From: DASZKW01 sp035552775
GTDB lineage: Bacteria; Actinomycetota; Acidimicrobiia; Acidimicrobiales; Palsa-688
Reading direction: 5' to 3'
Length of the DNA stretch: 64,000 nucleotides
NCBI GenBank assembly: GCA_035552775.1
Contig: DASZKW010000104.1
Span: 15,819 to 79,818, forward strand
The translations under genes were made by a program, and so were the position numbers. Shown one piece after another: positions 35,909 through 43,812 of the stretch (positions are counted from its first letter, which is position 1; each line of letters begins with the position of its first letter). The notes under the pieces were generated by a model that had not been told where the DNA came from, did not search any database, and saw only the letters and a program-made list of their open reading frames with translations.

Positions 35909-37963
35909 TTGGAGAAAGGGGGGGCCGGGGGCCGCGGCCGGCCGGTGTTCCCCTCGCCCGGCGCGCGGGTCGTTCGTGTCCTGCCCGACGTGGCCGCCAT
36001 CGACAAGGAGTTCGACTACCTGGTCCCCGACATATGGGCTCAACACGTCCGCGTCGGAACCCTCGTCCGCGTCGACTTGCACGGCAGGAGGGTGGGGGGC
36101 TGGGTGGTCGCCGACGGGGTCGAACCGCCACAGGGGGTCGCCCTACGGCACGTGGCCAAGGTGACCGGGTGGGGTCCTTCGCCCGACATCATCGACCTGG
36201 CCGGGTGGGCGGCGTGGCGCTGGGCGGGCCGTCGGGCCTCGCTGATGCGGACCGCATCGGCTGAGGTAGCGGTGCGGGGCCTGCCTCCGAGCACCGCCGG
36301 CGGGGAGGTGGCGGGGGTGGTCGCCGGCGGGGAGGTGGCGGACCTGGCCTTCGAGGTCCTGGCCGGCGCTGCGGGCGGCTCCGGCTCGGGCGGCGGACGG
36401 CCCGAAGACTTGGGACTCGGGCGCGGCGGCGGGTCGGCGTCGGGGGGCGGACGCGGCGCCGGGGTGCTGCGCCTCCCGCCGGCGATCGACCCGACGCCGG
36501 CCATCCTCGCCGCGGCCACGTTGGGGCCGGCTTTGGTGGTGGTGCCCTCGGCCTCCCGGGCGGCCAACCTTGCTGCCCGGCTGGGTGCGGTCGGCCTCCA
36601 GGTGGCCCTGGTGCCGGGGAACTGGGCCCAGGCACGCGCCGGCGCCCAAGTGGTTGTCGGCACCCGCGGAGCGGCGTGGGCACCATGCCCCGGCATGGCC
36701 GCCGTGGTGGTCGTGGACGGCCACGACGAGGGCCTGGTCCAGGAGCCCGCGCCGACGTGGGACGCAGTAGCGGTGGCGGCCGAACGGGCGAGGCGCGCCG
36801 GGGCCCCATGCGTGGTGGTCTCCGCGTGCCCAACGCTGGACCTGCTGGCCCACCGCCCCCTGTTCCGTCCCAGCCGGGACCTGGAGCGGCGGGGTTGGGC
36901 ACCGCTCGAGGTGATCGACCGTCGGGGCGATGACCCTCGCCTCGGTTTGTGGTCCGAGCGCCTGGTGGAAACGGTCCGCCACGGTGGTCGTGTGGCGTGC
37001 GTCCTGAACCGGCGGGGAAGGGGACGGCTCCTGGCGTGCCGGGCGTGTGGGGGGCTGGGCCGCTGCGAAGCGTGCGGGGCCGCCGTGGCCGAGGTGGCGG
37101 ATGAGGTGGTCGCCGGCGTGTCCCGAGCAGGCCGAGCTGGCGGGGCAGTTGGGGGCGGCGGCGAGGGAGCGGGGGGCGGTGGCGAGCGCCCGGGCCGAGG
37201 CGCCCGGGGGCTGGTCTGTCCGAGGTGTGGCGTGGAGCGGCCGAGGGTGTGCGCGGCGTGCGGTTCGACAGCGTTGCGGTTGCTGCGCATCGGGGTGAGC
37301 AGGGCCCGCGAGGAGTTGGAGGCGCTCGCCGGCCGCCCGGTCGAGGAGGTGAGCGGGCGGCCGGGCCGGCACTTAGATGTCGGGCGCGCAGACGTCGGGC
37401 GCGCAGACGTCGTCATCGGTACCGAGGCGGTGCTTCACCGGGGCGGTCTTCTCGACGCGGTCGTCTTCGTCGACTTCGACCAGGAGCTGCTGGCGCCCCG
37501 CTTCCGGGCCGGAGAGGAGGCGCTGGCCATGATGGCGAGCGCCTCTCGCCTGGTCGGAGGGCGCCGGCGCGACGGCCGGGTGCTGGTGCAGACCCGCCTG
37601 CCGGACCACCCGGCCATCGCCGCCGCGCTGCACGCCGATGCTGCTTTGTTCACCGACGCCGAGGCGGACATCCGGGCCCGCCTACGCCTCCCTCCGTACG
37701 CGGCGCTCGCGGCGGTGTCGGGGCCGGCGGCCGGTGAGTTCGTGTCCCGGCTGGCGCCGCCGGCGGCTGGCGGCGTGGGGGACGCCGGCGCCCTGGACGG
37801 CGGGGCGAGCGGCGGGGTCGGTGCCGGAATCGAGGTGCTCGGACCCGACCGGGACCGCTGGCTCGTGAAGGCTCCTGATGCCGCGGCTCTGGCCGACGCC
37901 CTGGCCGGCGTGGACCGGCCGGCGGGACGGCTGCGGGTCGAAGTCGACCCCCGCCGGGTGTGA
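35909..37963 (+). CDS. priA: primosomal protein N' (PriA), actinobacterial helicase-inactive type
   Basis: Replication restart protein. 684 residues from TTG 35909; GTG 35945 is an equal candidate and the choice is open. N-terminal 3'-DNA binding domain ARVVRVLPDVAAIDKEFDYLVP and VRVDLHGRRVGGWV. The middle lacks a Walker A lysine motif (LVVVPSASRAANLAA instead of GxxGSGKT) and has DGHDE in place of DEEH, so no ATPase is expected, as known for actinobacterial PriA. Eight zinc-site cysteines are kept (CRACGGLGRCEACG; CPRCG, CAACG). Gly-rich insertions occur near 36300-36470 and 37105-37205. Confidence 0.88.
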   Translation: MEKGGAGGRGRPVFPSPGARVVRVLPDVAAIDKEFDYLVPDIWAQHVRVGTLVRVDLHGRRVGGWVVADGVEPPQGVALRHVAKVTGWGPSPDIIDLAGWAAWRWAGRRASLMRTASAEVAVRGLPPSTAGGEVAGVVAGGEVADLAFEVLAGAAGGSGSGGGRPEDLGLGRGGGSASGGGRGAGVLRLPPAIDPTPAILAAATLGPALVVVPSASRAANLAARLGAVGLQVALVPGNWAQARAGAQVVVGTRGAAWAPCPGMAAVVVVDGHDEGLVQEPAPTWDAVAVAAERARRAGAPCVVVSACPTLDLLAHRPLFRPSRDLERRGWAPLEVIDRRGDDPRLGLWSERLVETVRHGGRVACVLNRRGRGRLLACRACGGLGRCEACGAAVAEVADEVVAGVSRAGRAGGAVGGGGEGAGGGGERPGRGARGLVCPRCGVERPRVCAACGSTALRLLRIGVSRAREELEALAGRPVEEVSGRPGRHLDVGRADVGRADVVIGTEAVLHRGGLLDAVVFVDFDQELLAPRFRAGEEALAMMASASRLVGGRRRDGRVLVQTRLPDHPAIAAALHADAALFTDAEADIRARLRLPPYAALAAVSGPAAGEFVSRLAPPAAGGVGDAGALDGGASGGVGAGIEVLGPDRDRWLVKAPDAAALADALAGVDRPAGRLRVEVDPRRV

Positions 37964-37992
37964 GGGGCCGACGGGGTCTGACCGACTGCTCT

Positions 37993-38093
37993 GTGAACCG
38001 TTGCGCGCGGCGATGATGGCGCCGTGAACCTCCGGGCCTGCCTGGCGCGCGCAACGGTTCACAACTCAGCGTCGGGCGCGCGAAACGGTTCAC
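37993..38093. repeat. threefold GTGAACCGTT / AACGGTTCAC repeat
   Basis: GTGAACCGTTGCGCGC (37993-38008) is matched by its exact inverse GCGCGCAACGGTTCAC (38047-38062) and by a third, near-identical copy GCGCGCGAAACGGTTCAC (38076-38093). A partial GTGAACC lies at 38024. The array sits just upstream of the toxin island. Could be regulator sites or a recombination remnant. The rest of 37964-38326 holds no gene I can support. Confidence 0.65.
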
Positions 38094-38154
38094 GCCAATA
38101 GCTCTACACCCGGAGGGGTTAGTCGCACCCCAAGGTCCTGGATGACTTACGTGC

Positions 38155-38160
38155 TATCAT
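38155..38160 (+). promoter_or_regulatory. candidate -10 box upstream of the toxin gene
   Basis: TATCAT, about 170 nt ahead of the proposed start; no clear -35. Confidence 0.3.
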
Positions 38161-38175
38161 GTGACAGAGACAGAA

Positions 38176-38198
38176 CCGGCACTGCTGCTTAGTGCCGG
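38176..38198 (+). promoter_or_regulatory. hairpin in the toxin gene 5' leader
   Basis: Perfect eight-pair stem CCGGCACT/AGTGCCGG with a seven-base loop. Followed by CTTGTCCC rather than a T-run, so a leader structure or weak terminator. Confidence 0.45.
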
Positions 38199-38326
38199 CT
38201 TGTCCCGGGGAGGGAACAACGACGGTGAGGCAGTATTCCGGTGCATGTTAGGCAGCAGCGGTGCTGGCGGCGCCGCCGGACGGAGGCGGAAGGCGATGGC
38301 GGCCAGACTGCGAGGTCGGGCGGGTT

Positions 38327-39625
38327 GTGACGGGTGTCGACGGATACGACTGGGGTGTGTTCGGTGCGAACCCGGTGCCGGGTGACCCTGACGCGGTGCG
38401 CGCCATCGCTGTCAGTCTGCGGGACCTGGCCGATGAGGTGGCCCAGCAGAACGCCCTGGTGCGTTCGGTGGCCTCTGACTCCGAGTCGATCTGGGTGGGC
38501 CCCGCGGCGGCTCGGTTCAGGCCCCACGTGGCCAAGCTGCCCGGTGAGTTGTCCAAGCTGACCTCGTCGTACCATGACGCGGCCGGCGCCCTGGACGGCT
38601 ACTGGCCTCGTTTGGGCGACGCCCAGGCGCGGGCGGTGCAGGCGCTGGCCAAGGCGAAGCCGGCGCAGGGCGCGGTCGCCGCCGCCCAGGGCCAGGTGGA
38701 GCAGGCATCGGCGGGGGCGGACTCGGCGGCGGCGGCCTACAACTCCGCGGCGCTGGCGGCGGCGTTCACGCCGGCGCCGACACCGGAGGCTGCGGCGGCC
38801 GCCCAGTCCAACGTCGAGGGCCTCCAGGCCGGCTGCCAGGGCGCCCGGACCCAGGTGGCGGCGGCCCAGGCCAACCTGGCGGCGGCGAACGCGGACATGG
38901 CCGCCGCCACCCACATGAAAGACACCGCCGTCACCGACGCCCACGTGGCGTCGGCGGCGGTGGCCGGCGCCCTCCATGCGGCGAGCGCGGCGGGCATCCA
39001 GAACCCTCATCACAGCTGGCTGAGCGGGGTGTTCGACGACATCGGCGACGTGGCGTCGGGGGCGTGGGACTGGAGCGAGCACCACATGGGGCGCTGGGCC
39101 GGCGACGCCGGCCGTGATATCGCCGGGGCCGGGGAGTGGGCGTGGCACGCGGTGGACAATCCCGACGCCCTCAAGGCCGCGGCCGACGCCGGGGGCATGG
39201 CGCTCGGGTTGGTTGCGATCGCGGCCGGCGCCGGCGGAGAGGTCGGCGGCGGCCTCCTCGACGCCACCGGCGTCGGGGCGGTGATCGGGGTGCCGGTCAA
39301 CGTGGCCAGCGCCGCGCTTATCACCGCCGGCGCCGGGATGACCGCCGTGTCCGCCACCGACATGGGCCACAACCTCACCCACATGGCCGAAGACGCCAAC
39401 AACGCCGGAAGCTCTAAAGGTGGCACCGATCGCGGTCCAACCGTCGATGAAGTACTCAAGGGCAAGAAGGGTTCCATTACAAGGGCACCATTGCCCAAGG
39501 GGTCCCCGAGTTGGAGTGAGGTTCGGGACCTCCCGCTGTCGGAGATTGAACAGCGTGCTCGGGCCAATGATTCCGTTTACAAGACGATCCTCAAGCTTCT
39601 CACCGATACTAGGTTTGATAAATGA
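38327..39625 (+). CDS. WXG-type polymorphic toxin (putative type VII secretion substrate)
   Basis: 432 residues from GTG 38327. N-terminal about 110 residues fit the T7SS-signal domain of polymorphic toxins: YDWGVFGANPVPGDPDAV, then a helical hairpin with a WxG turn (Trp56-Val-Gly58) and FRPHVAKLPGELSKL. Residues 100-220 are an Ala-rich helical/coiled-coil stretch. 285-345 is glycine-rich and hydrophobic, as in pre-toxin membrane regions. After GSSKGGTDRG the composition changes and a C-terminal domain of about 65 residues (GSITRAPLPKGSPSW, LPLSEIEQRARAND, KLLTDTRFDK) is the likely toxic part; its activity is unknown to me. Base composition drops in the last 200 nt. It overlaps the next gene by 4 nt. 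Confidence 0.72.
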   Translation: MTGVDGYDWGVFGANPVPGDPDAVRAIAVSLRDLADEVAQQNALVRSVASDSESIWVGPAAARFRPHVAKLPGELSKLTSSYHDAAGALDGYWPRLGDAQARAVQALAKAKPAQGAVAAAQGQVEQASAGADSAAAAYNSAALAAAFTPAPTPEAAAAAQSNVEGLQAGCQGARTQVAAAQANLAAANADMAAATHMKDTAVTDAHVASAAVAGALHAASAAGIQNPHHSWLSGVFDDIGDVASGAWDWSEHHMGRWAGDAGRDIAGAGEWAWHAVDNPDALKAAADAGGMALGLVAIAAGAGGEVGGGLLDATGVGAVIGVPVNVASAALITAGAGMTAVSATDMGHNLTHMAEDANNAGSSKGGTDRGPTVDEVLKGKKGSITRAPLPKGSPSWSEVRDLPLSEIEQRARANDSVYKTILKLLTDTRFDK

Positions 39626-39882
39626 GCCAAAATCACGGTACTGGGCATGACAATTTGGCAAAGCTATTACATTTCGCGCGAGAACTTGACTCTCGAAACC
39701 TTCATTACTCCTTCGCCTCATTTCGGAAAAATGCATTAATGATAATGGTATCGATTCCGGGAGAACGCTGGGAAATTGAATTTATGACGGATGGAAGTGT
39801 CGAGGTCGAACGGTTCCGTAGCAATGGCGATATCAAGGGCGAGGAAACTTTTGACGAACTATGGATGTTAACTGCTGATTGA
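39622..39882 (+). CDS. putative immunity protein for the adjacent toxin
   Basis: 86 residues, ATG overlapping the toxin stop (ATGA), so production is coupled. The sequence looks like a small alpha/beta protein: an N-terminal helix LAKLLHFARELDSR, then strands HYSFASFR, ALMIMVSI, ERWEIEFMTDGSVEVERFR and a C-terminal helix EETFDELWML. No signal peptide, as expected for a cytosolic inhibitor. Its GC content is near 45 percent against about 70 for neighbours, and codons like TTA, ATA and AAT are used freely, which points to recent transfer. Function is inferred from position. Confidence 0.65.
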   Translation: MSQNHGTGHDNLAKLLHFARELDSRNLHYSFASFRKNALMIMVSIPGERWEIEFMTDGSVEVERFRSNGDIKGEETFDELWMLTAD

Positions 39883-39893
39883 TTGTGTCGGGC

Positions 39894-40415
39894 TTATGCC
39901 CACTCCCGCCGGCGCAGCTCGTAGATGGCAATAGCGGTGGCGGTCGCTACGTTGAGCGAACCGACTCTGCCGAGCTGGGGGAGAAATGCCACCGTGTCGC
40001 ACGCGGCCAGGGTTGCCGCCGCCACCCCGTGGTCCTCGTGACCGACGACCAGGCAGATGTCGGGCCCGGCGCTGAGTTGGTGGAGGGGAACGGCGGCGTC
40101 GGCCAGTTCCAGGGCCACGACGGTGAACCCGTCCTCGCGCGCCGCGTCGGCGGCGTCGGCTCCGCGCTCGAATGCCGTCCAGGACAGGTAGCGCTCCGTC
40201 CCCATGGCGGTGCGGCCCACCTTGTGGTGGGCGGGTGACGTGCTGTCGCCGGCCAGGTAGACGTGGTCCACCCGGTAGGCGGCGGCCGTGCGGGTTATAG
40301 CCCCCACGTTGAACGGTGATTGGATCCCGTCGAGGAGAAGGGCCAGGCGGCCAGTGGTGCGACGGTTCCACTCGCGGTGGAGACGCTTGAGGTCGGTTGC
40401 GCCGAGCTGCTTCAC
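39894..40415 (-). CDS. TrmH/SpoU family RNA 2'-O-methyltransferase
   Basis: 173 residues from GTG 40415, which overlaps the stop of the upstream methyltransferase gene (GTGA). SPOUT knot motifs: IQSPFNVGAITRTAAAY (motif 1), VVGHEDHGV (motif 2) and PQLGRVGSLNVATATAIAIYE (motif 3). It lacks the N-terminal substrate domain of rRNA enzymes, so a tRNA wobble-type (TrmL-like) or tRNA Gm18-type target is possible. Target not determined. Confidence 0.85.
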   Translation of the reverse strand: MKQLGATDLKRLHREWNRRTTGRLALLLDGIQSPFNVGAITRTAAAYRVDHVYLAGDSTSPAHHKVGRTAMGTERYLSWTAFERGADAADAAREDGFTVVALELADAAVPLHQLSAGPDICLVVGHEDHGVAAATLAACDTVAFLPQLGRVGSLNVATATAIAIYELRRREWA

Positions 40416-41107
40416 GGCGTCGCCACGCCGGGATCCGGAAGCGGCCCCGGGCCGGGGTCGACTGCCGGACCCGTACCTGCAGCCGTGGGGCGGACTTCGA
40501 GGACGCGGTAGCCGGACTTCGACGCCGCCCGGCGCACGTGCCACCCGCCGGCCGACAGCCAGGTCGCCAGCGAGTCGGCGCCCAGATGGCGTTGCACGAC
40601 CAGCCACGCCCGGCCGCCGGGGGCCAGGCGGGGAAGCCAGGTCCCCAGCAGATCGTGAAGGGCATCTTTGCCGACCCGAATCGGCGGGTTGGACCAGATC
40701 TCGGCGAAGCGAACGCCGGCGGGAACATCGGACTCGGTCACCGGGCGGATGTTCGCCAATGCCAGGCGCTCGGCGTTGTCCGCCACCAGGGCGAGGGCCC
40801 GGCGGTTGACGTCGAGCGCCCATACCACCGCCGCCGGCGCGGCCGAAGCCAGGGTCACCGCTATCGGTCCCCAGCCGCATCCGAGATCGAGTAGGTCCCC
40901 GCCCGCCGGGGGGGCCGGTGCCGCCTTGAGGAGGACCGAGGTCCCGGGATCGAGGCGCCCGGTCGAGAACACCCCACGGTCGCTGACCAGGCGCACCTTC
41001 CCGCCGGGAAGGGCCAGGTCGACCTCGACGGGCCGGGAGGGCACGGCCGGGTCGGTCTCGAAGTACTGCGCCGGAGACATCGCAGCAGCCGAGGGTACCG
41101 TGCTCAC
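40412..41107 (-). CDS. RsmC-like class I SAM-dependent methyltransferase
   Basis: 231 residues from GTG 41107, AAGGA 9 nt upstream; ATG 41080 is the alternative. SAM loop LLDLGCGWGPIAV, acidic second strand WALDVNRRAL, and the NPP catalytic motif as IWSNPPIRVGK, characteristic of guanine-N2 rRNA methyltransferases of the RsmC/RlmG type. Preceded by PVEVDLALPGGKVRLVSDRGVFSTGRLD, also family-like. Divergent from def by 18 nt. Confidence 0.82.
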   Translation of the reverse strand: MSTVPSAAAMSPAQYFETDPAVPSRPVEVDLALPGGKVRLVSDRGVFSTGRLDPGTSVLLKAAPAPPAGGDLLDLGCGWGPIAVTLASAAPAAVVWALDVNRRALALVADNAERLALANIRPVTESDVPAGVRFAEIWSNPPIRVGKDALHDLLGTWLPRLAPGGRAWLVVQRHLGADSLATWLSAGGWHVRRAASKSGYRVLEVRPTAAGTGPAVDPGPGPLPDPGVATP

Positions 41108-41113
41108 GCCCTG

Positions 41114-41119
41114 TATCCT
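41114..41119 (+). promoter_or_regulatory. -10 box for leaderless def
   Basis: TATCCT six bases before the def ATG, no ribosome site between; predicts a transcript beginning at the start codon. Confidence 0.5.
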
Positions 41120-41125
41120 TTGAGC

Positions 41126-41644
41126 ATGGCGCAGTACCAGATCCGAATGTTCGGCGACCCGGTGCTCAAGCAGCGGGCGACTGAGGTGAGCGACGTCGAC
41201 GGGGCCCTGGTGCAGCTGGCCAGCGACATGGTGGACACTCTCAACGAGGCCCGCGGCCTCGGTCTGGCCGCCCCTCAGGTGGGGGTGGGCAAGCGCCTGT
41301 TCGTCTACCAGATGCGTGAGGACGACAGTGAGCCCCGCGCCATCGTCAACCCGGTCCTCTCCGAGGCGCGGGGGGAATGGGAGTACGAGGAGGGATGCCT
41401 GTCCATCCCCGGGCTCTATTTCCCCATCGTTCGCCCCAAGGAGATCCATCTCACGGGCTACGACCTGGACGGCCACGAGGTCTCAATCGAGGCCGATGAG
41501 ATCCTCAGCCGCTGCTTCCAGCACGAGTTGGATCACCTGGACGGGCGGCTGCTCGTCGACATGCTCGACAAACCGCAGCGCAAGACCGCGATGAAAGAGT
41601 TGCGCCGGCGCGCCGATCTCGCCGGCTCCGCCCCGGTCGGCTAG
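41126..41644 (+). CDS. def: peptide deformylase
   Basis: Removes the N-formyl group from new proteins. 172 residues from ATG 41126. The three metal/active site motifs are intact: GLAAPQVGVG, EEGCLSIPG (metal Cys) and CFQHELDHLDG (His-Glu-xx-His). Length and order fit type 1 enzymes. Precedes fmt as usual. Confidence 0.95.
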   Translation: MAQYQIRMFGDPVLKQRATEVSDVDGALVQLASDMVDTLNEARGLGLAAPQVGVGKRLFVYQMREDDSEPRAIVNPVLSEARGEWEYEEGCLSIPGLYFPIVRPKEIHLTGYDLDGHEVSIEADEILSRCFQHELDHLDGRLLVDMLDKPQRKTAMKELRRRADLAGSAPVG

Positions 41645-41714
41645 TCCCATCGCTGGCCCCGACCCTGCGCCCCTAGCCGAGGCGCCCGCCGGACGACCGG
41701 GGCGCCTGGCATTT

Positions 41715-42560
41715 TTGGGGACGCCTGACGTCGCCGCAGCGACCCTGGGAGGCCTTGCCCGCGCCGGCTTCGAGGTGGCCTGCGTGGTGACCCGCGGCGA
41801 CAAGCGCCGGGGCAGGGCGACGACGCCCGAGCCGAGCCCGGTCAAGGCGGTAGCGACCGATCTGGGCCTTCCCGTCACCGAGCGGGTCGGCGACGTGATA
41901 GGCGCCGGGGTGGACCTCGGCGTCGTGGTCGCCTACGGCCAGGTCATCCGCCGACCCGTGCTCGAAGCGGTCCCGATGGTCAACGTCCACTTCTCCCTGC
42001 TCCCGCGATGGCGGGGCGCGGCGCCGGTGGAGAGGGCCGTCCTGGCCGGTGACACCGAGACGGGGGTCTGCCTGATGGCCGTGGAGGAGGGACTGGACAC
42101 CGGTGGGGTGTACCGGAAGGTCGCCACGCCGATCGGTCCCGACGAGACGGTCGCCGGCCTGCGACAGCGTCTCGGAGAGCTGGGTACGTCGATCCTGGTG
42201 GACGCCCTCACTGTCGGGCTCGGGACCCCCGAGCCCCAGCGGGGCGAGGCGATCTACGCGGCCAAGGTCACCCCCGACGAGCTCCGGGTCGACTGGGCGC
42301 AGCCGGCCTCCCAGATAGGGCGTGTGGTGCGCGTCGGGCGGGCGTGGACGACGTGGCGGGGAAAAAGGCTCCTCCTCCTCGACGGGCGCCCCGCGCCCGA
42401 CCCGGGCGTGGTTCCGGGCGCACTCGACGGCGCCGTGGTGGGGACAGGTCAAGGAGGATTCGCCCTCGTCACCGTCCAGCCCGAGGGGCGCCACGCCCTC
42501 GCCGCCGGCGATTGGCTGCGCGGCGCCCGCCCGCGCCCGGGCGAGATCCTGGGATCATGA
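41715..42560 (+). CDS. fmt: methionyl-tRNA formyltransferase
   Basis: Formylates Met-tRNA for initiation. 281 residues if started at TTG 41715. Conserved RLAFLGTPD strand, SPVK loop, the catalytic NVHFSLLPRWRGAAP (Asn and His) and Asp in EEGLDTGGV are present; C-terminal OB-like domain follows with a shorter tail than Escherichia. The first strand (RLAF) lies upstream of TTG 41715 and the frame has no ATG, GTG or TTG between the stop at 41592 and that TTG. CTG 41706 with GGGG ahead, or ATC 41649, may be the real start. Confidence 0.9.
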   Translation: MGTPDVAAATLGGLARAGFEVACVVTRGDKRRGRATTPEPSPVKAVATDLGLPVTERVGDVIGAGVDLGVVVAYGQVIRRPVLEAVPMVNVHFSLLPRWRGAAPVERAVLAGDTETGVCLMAVEEGLDTGGVYRKVATPIGPDETVAGLRQRLGELGTSILVDALTVGLGTPEPQRGEAIYAAKVTPDELRVDWAQPASQIGRVVRVGRAWTTWRGKRLLLLDGRPAPDPGVVPGALDGAVVGTGQGGFALVTVQPEGRHALAAGDWLRGARPRPGEILGS

Positions 42561-43780
42561 GCCCGACTGCGAGCGCTCGCCGGGTGGCCATCGACGCACT
42601 CGTAGACGTGGACGCCGGCGCCCGCGCCAACGAGGTATTGGCCGCCCGCTTGGCTGCCAGTGGGCTCGACGGCAGGGACCGCGCCTTCGTGACCGAGCTG
42701 GTGTACGGCACCGTGCGAATGCGCCGGGCGTGCGACTGGCTGGTGAGCCGTCACGTCCGCGTGGGCGGCCCGCCCGCTCGGGCTGGGTCGTCCGCTCAGG
42801 GGGCCGCTCGGGCTGGGTCGTCCGCTAAGGGGGCCGCTCGGGCCCTGGACCCGCCCGTGCGCGCCGCCCTGCGTGTCGGTGCCTACCAGTTGGCCTTCCT
42901 CCACACGCCGGCGCACGCCGCGGTGTCAGCCACCGTCGCCGAGGTCGACGGCCCCGGCCGCCGGTTGGTCAACGCCGTGCTGCGCCGGGTAGCCGAGGGG
43001 CTGGCCGCCGGTCCGCTCCGCTGGCCGGACCTGGCCACCGAGCTGAGCTACCCCGATTGGATAGTCGAGCTCTTCTGCGCCGACCTGGGGGCCGCCGACG
43101 GGCGCGCCGCGCTGGTCCAGATGGACCAGGCGGCCTCGGCGACGGTGCGAGCGGACGGCTACATCCAGGACCGGGCCAGCCAGCTCGTCGCCGCTCACGT
43201 CGGTGCCCGGGCGGGGGAGCGGGTGCTCGACCTGTGCGCCGCACCCGGAGGCAAGGCGACGGCACTGGCGTCCTCCGGAGCCATGGTCGTCGCCGTGGAC
43301 ATCGATGCGGCGCGTGCGACCAGATTGGCGGCCAACGCCGCGGGTCTCGGTCTGGGCGGGGTCTCGGTGGTCGTGGCCGACGGTGAGCACCCGCCGCTGG
43401 CACCAGCGAGCTTTGATCGGGTACTCGTCGACGCGCCGTGTTCTGGGCTCGGGGTGCTGCGCCGGCGACCGGACGCCCGATGGCGGGTACGGCCCGACGA
43501 TCTTCCTCGCCTGGCCGCCCTGCAGCGCCGGCTGCTCAATTCGGCCGCGGGGCTGCTGCGTCCCGGGGGGGTCCTCGTGTACTGCGTATGCACCATGACC
43601 CGGGTGGAGACCGCGGGCATTGATCGCTGGCTGGCGCGGGCCCACTGCAACCTGGTGGCGCTGCCTCCGCCGAAGGCGCCGTGGCGCCCGGCCGGGCGCG
43701 GGGCCATCCTTTTCCCCCACACAGAGGGCACCGACGGGATGTTCATGCTCACCCTGCATGCGACGGGACAAAGCCGCTGA
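42557..43780 (+). CDS. rsmB: 16S rRNA m5C967 methyltransferase RsmB
   Basis: 407 residues from ATG 42557 (ATGA overlap with fmt). N-terminal NusB-like helical domain, C-terminal SAM domain with LDLCAAPGGKATAL, VDIDAAR, DAPCSGLG (one catalytic Cys) and VYCVCTMTRVE (the second). Two features are odd: a tandem 30-nt repeat inserted in frame (ARAGSSAQGA, ARAGSSAKGA) in the NusB-like part, and a missing stretch of about 50 residues between the two domains, where ADGYIQDRASQLVA follows directly. Confidence 0.92.
   Translation: MSPTASARRVAIDALVDVDAGARANEVLAARLAASGLDGRDRAFVTELVYGTVRMRRACDWLVSRHVRVGGPPARAGSSAQGAARAGSSAKGAARALDPPVRAALRVGAYQLAFLHTPAHAAVSATVAEVDGPGRRLVNAVLRRVAEGLAAGPLRWPDLATELSYPDWIVELFCADLGAADGRAALVQMDQAASATVRADGYIQDRASQLVAAHVGARAGERVLDLCAAPGGKATALASSGAMVVAVDIDAARATRLAANAAGLGLGGVSVVVADGEHPPLAPASFDRVLVDAPCSGLGVLRRRPDARWRVRPDDLPRLAALQRRLLNSAAGLLRPGGVLVYCVCTMTRVETAGIDRWLARAHCNLVALPPPKAPWRPAGRGAILFPHTEGTDGMFMLTLHATGQSR
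42781..42840 (-). repeat. 30-nt tandem repeat in rsmB, inverse of the pyrB repeat
   Basis: Two 30-nt units (42781-42810, 42811-42840), one base apart, with partial units on both sides. Read on the minus strand the core is CGAGCGGCCCCCTGAGCGG, identical over 19 bases to the pyrB tail repeat, with the same 30-nt period but a different 11-nt spacer. Confidence 0.85.
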
Positions 43781-43799
43781 GTCAGGGTGGTCCCGCCGG

Positions 43800-43805
43800 T
43801 AGATT
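43800..43805 (+). promoter_or_regulatory. -10 box for leaderless moaB
   Basis: TAGATT, seven bases before the moaB GTG, without a ribosome site. Confidence 0.4.
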
Positions 43806-43812
43806 GCCTGCG

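Noticed and set aside
38161..38385. 74-codon plus-strand ORF before the toxin gene
   Set aside because: No ribosome site, contains the perfect hairpin, no likeness to an ESX-like partner.
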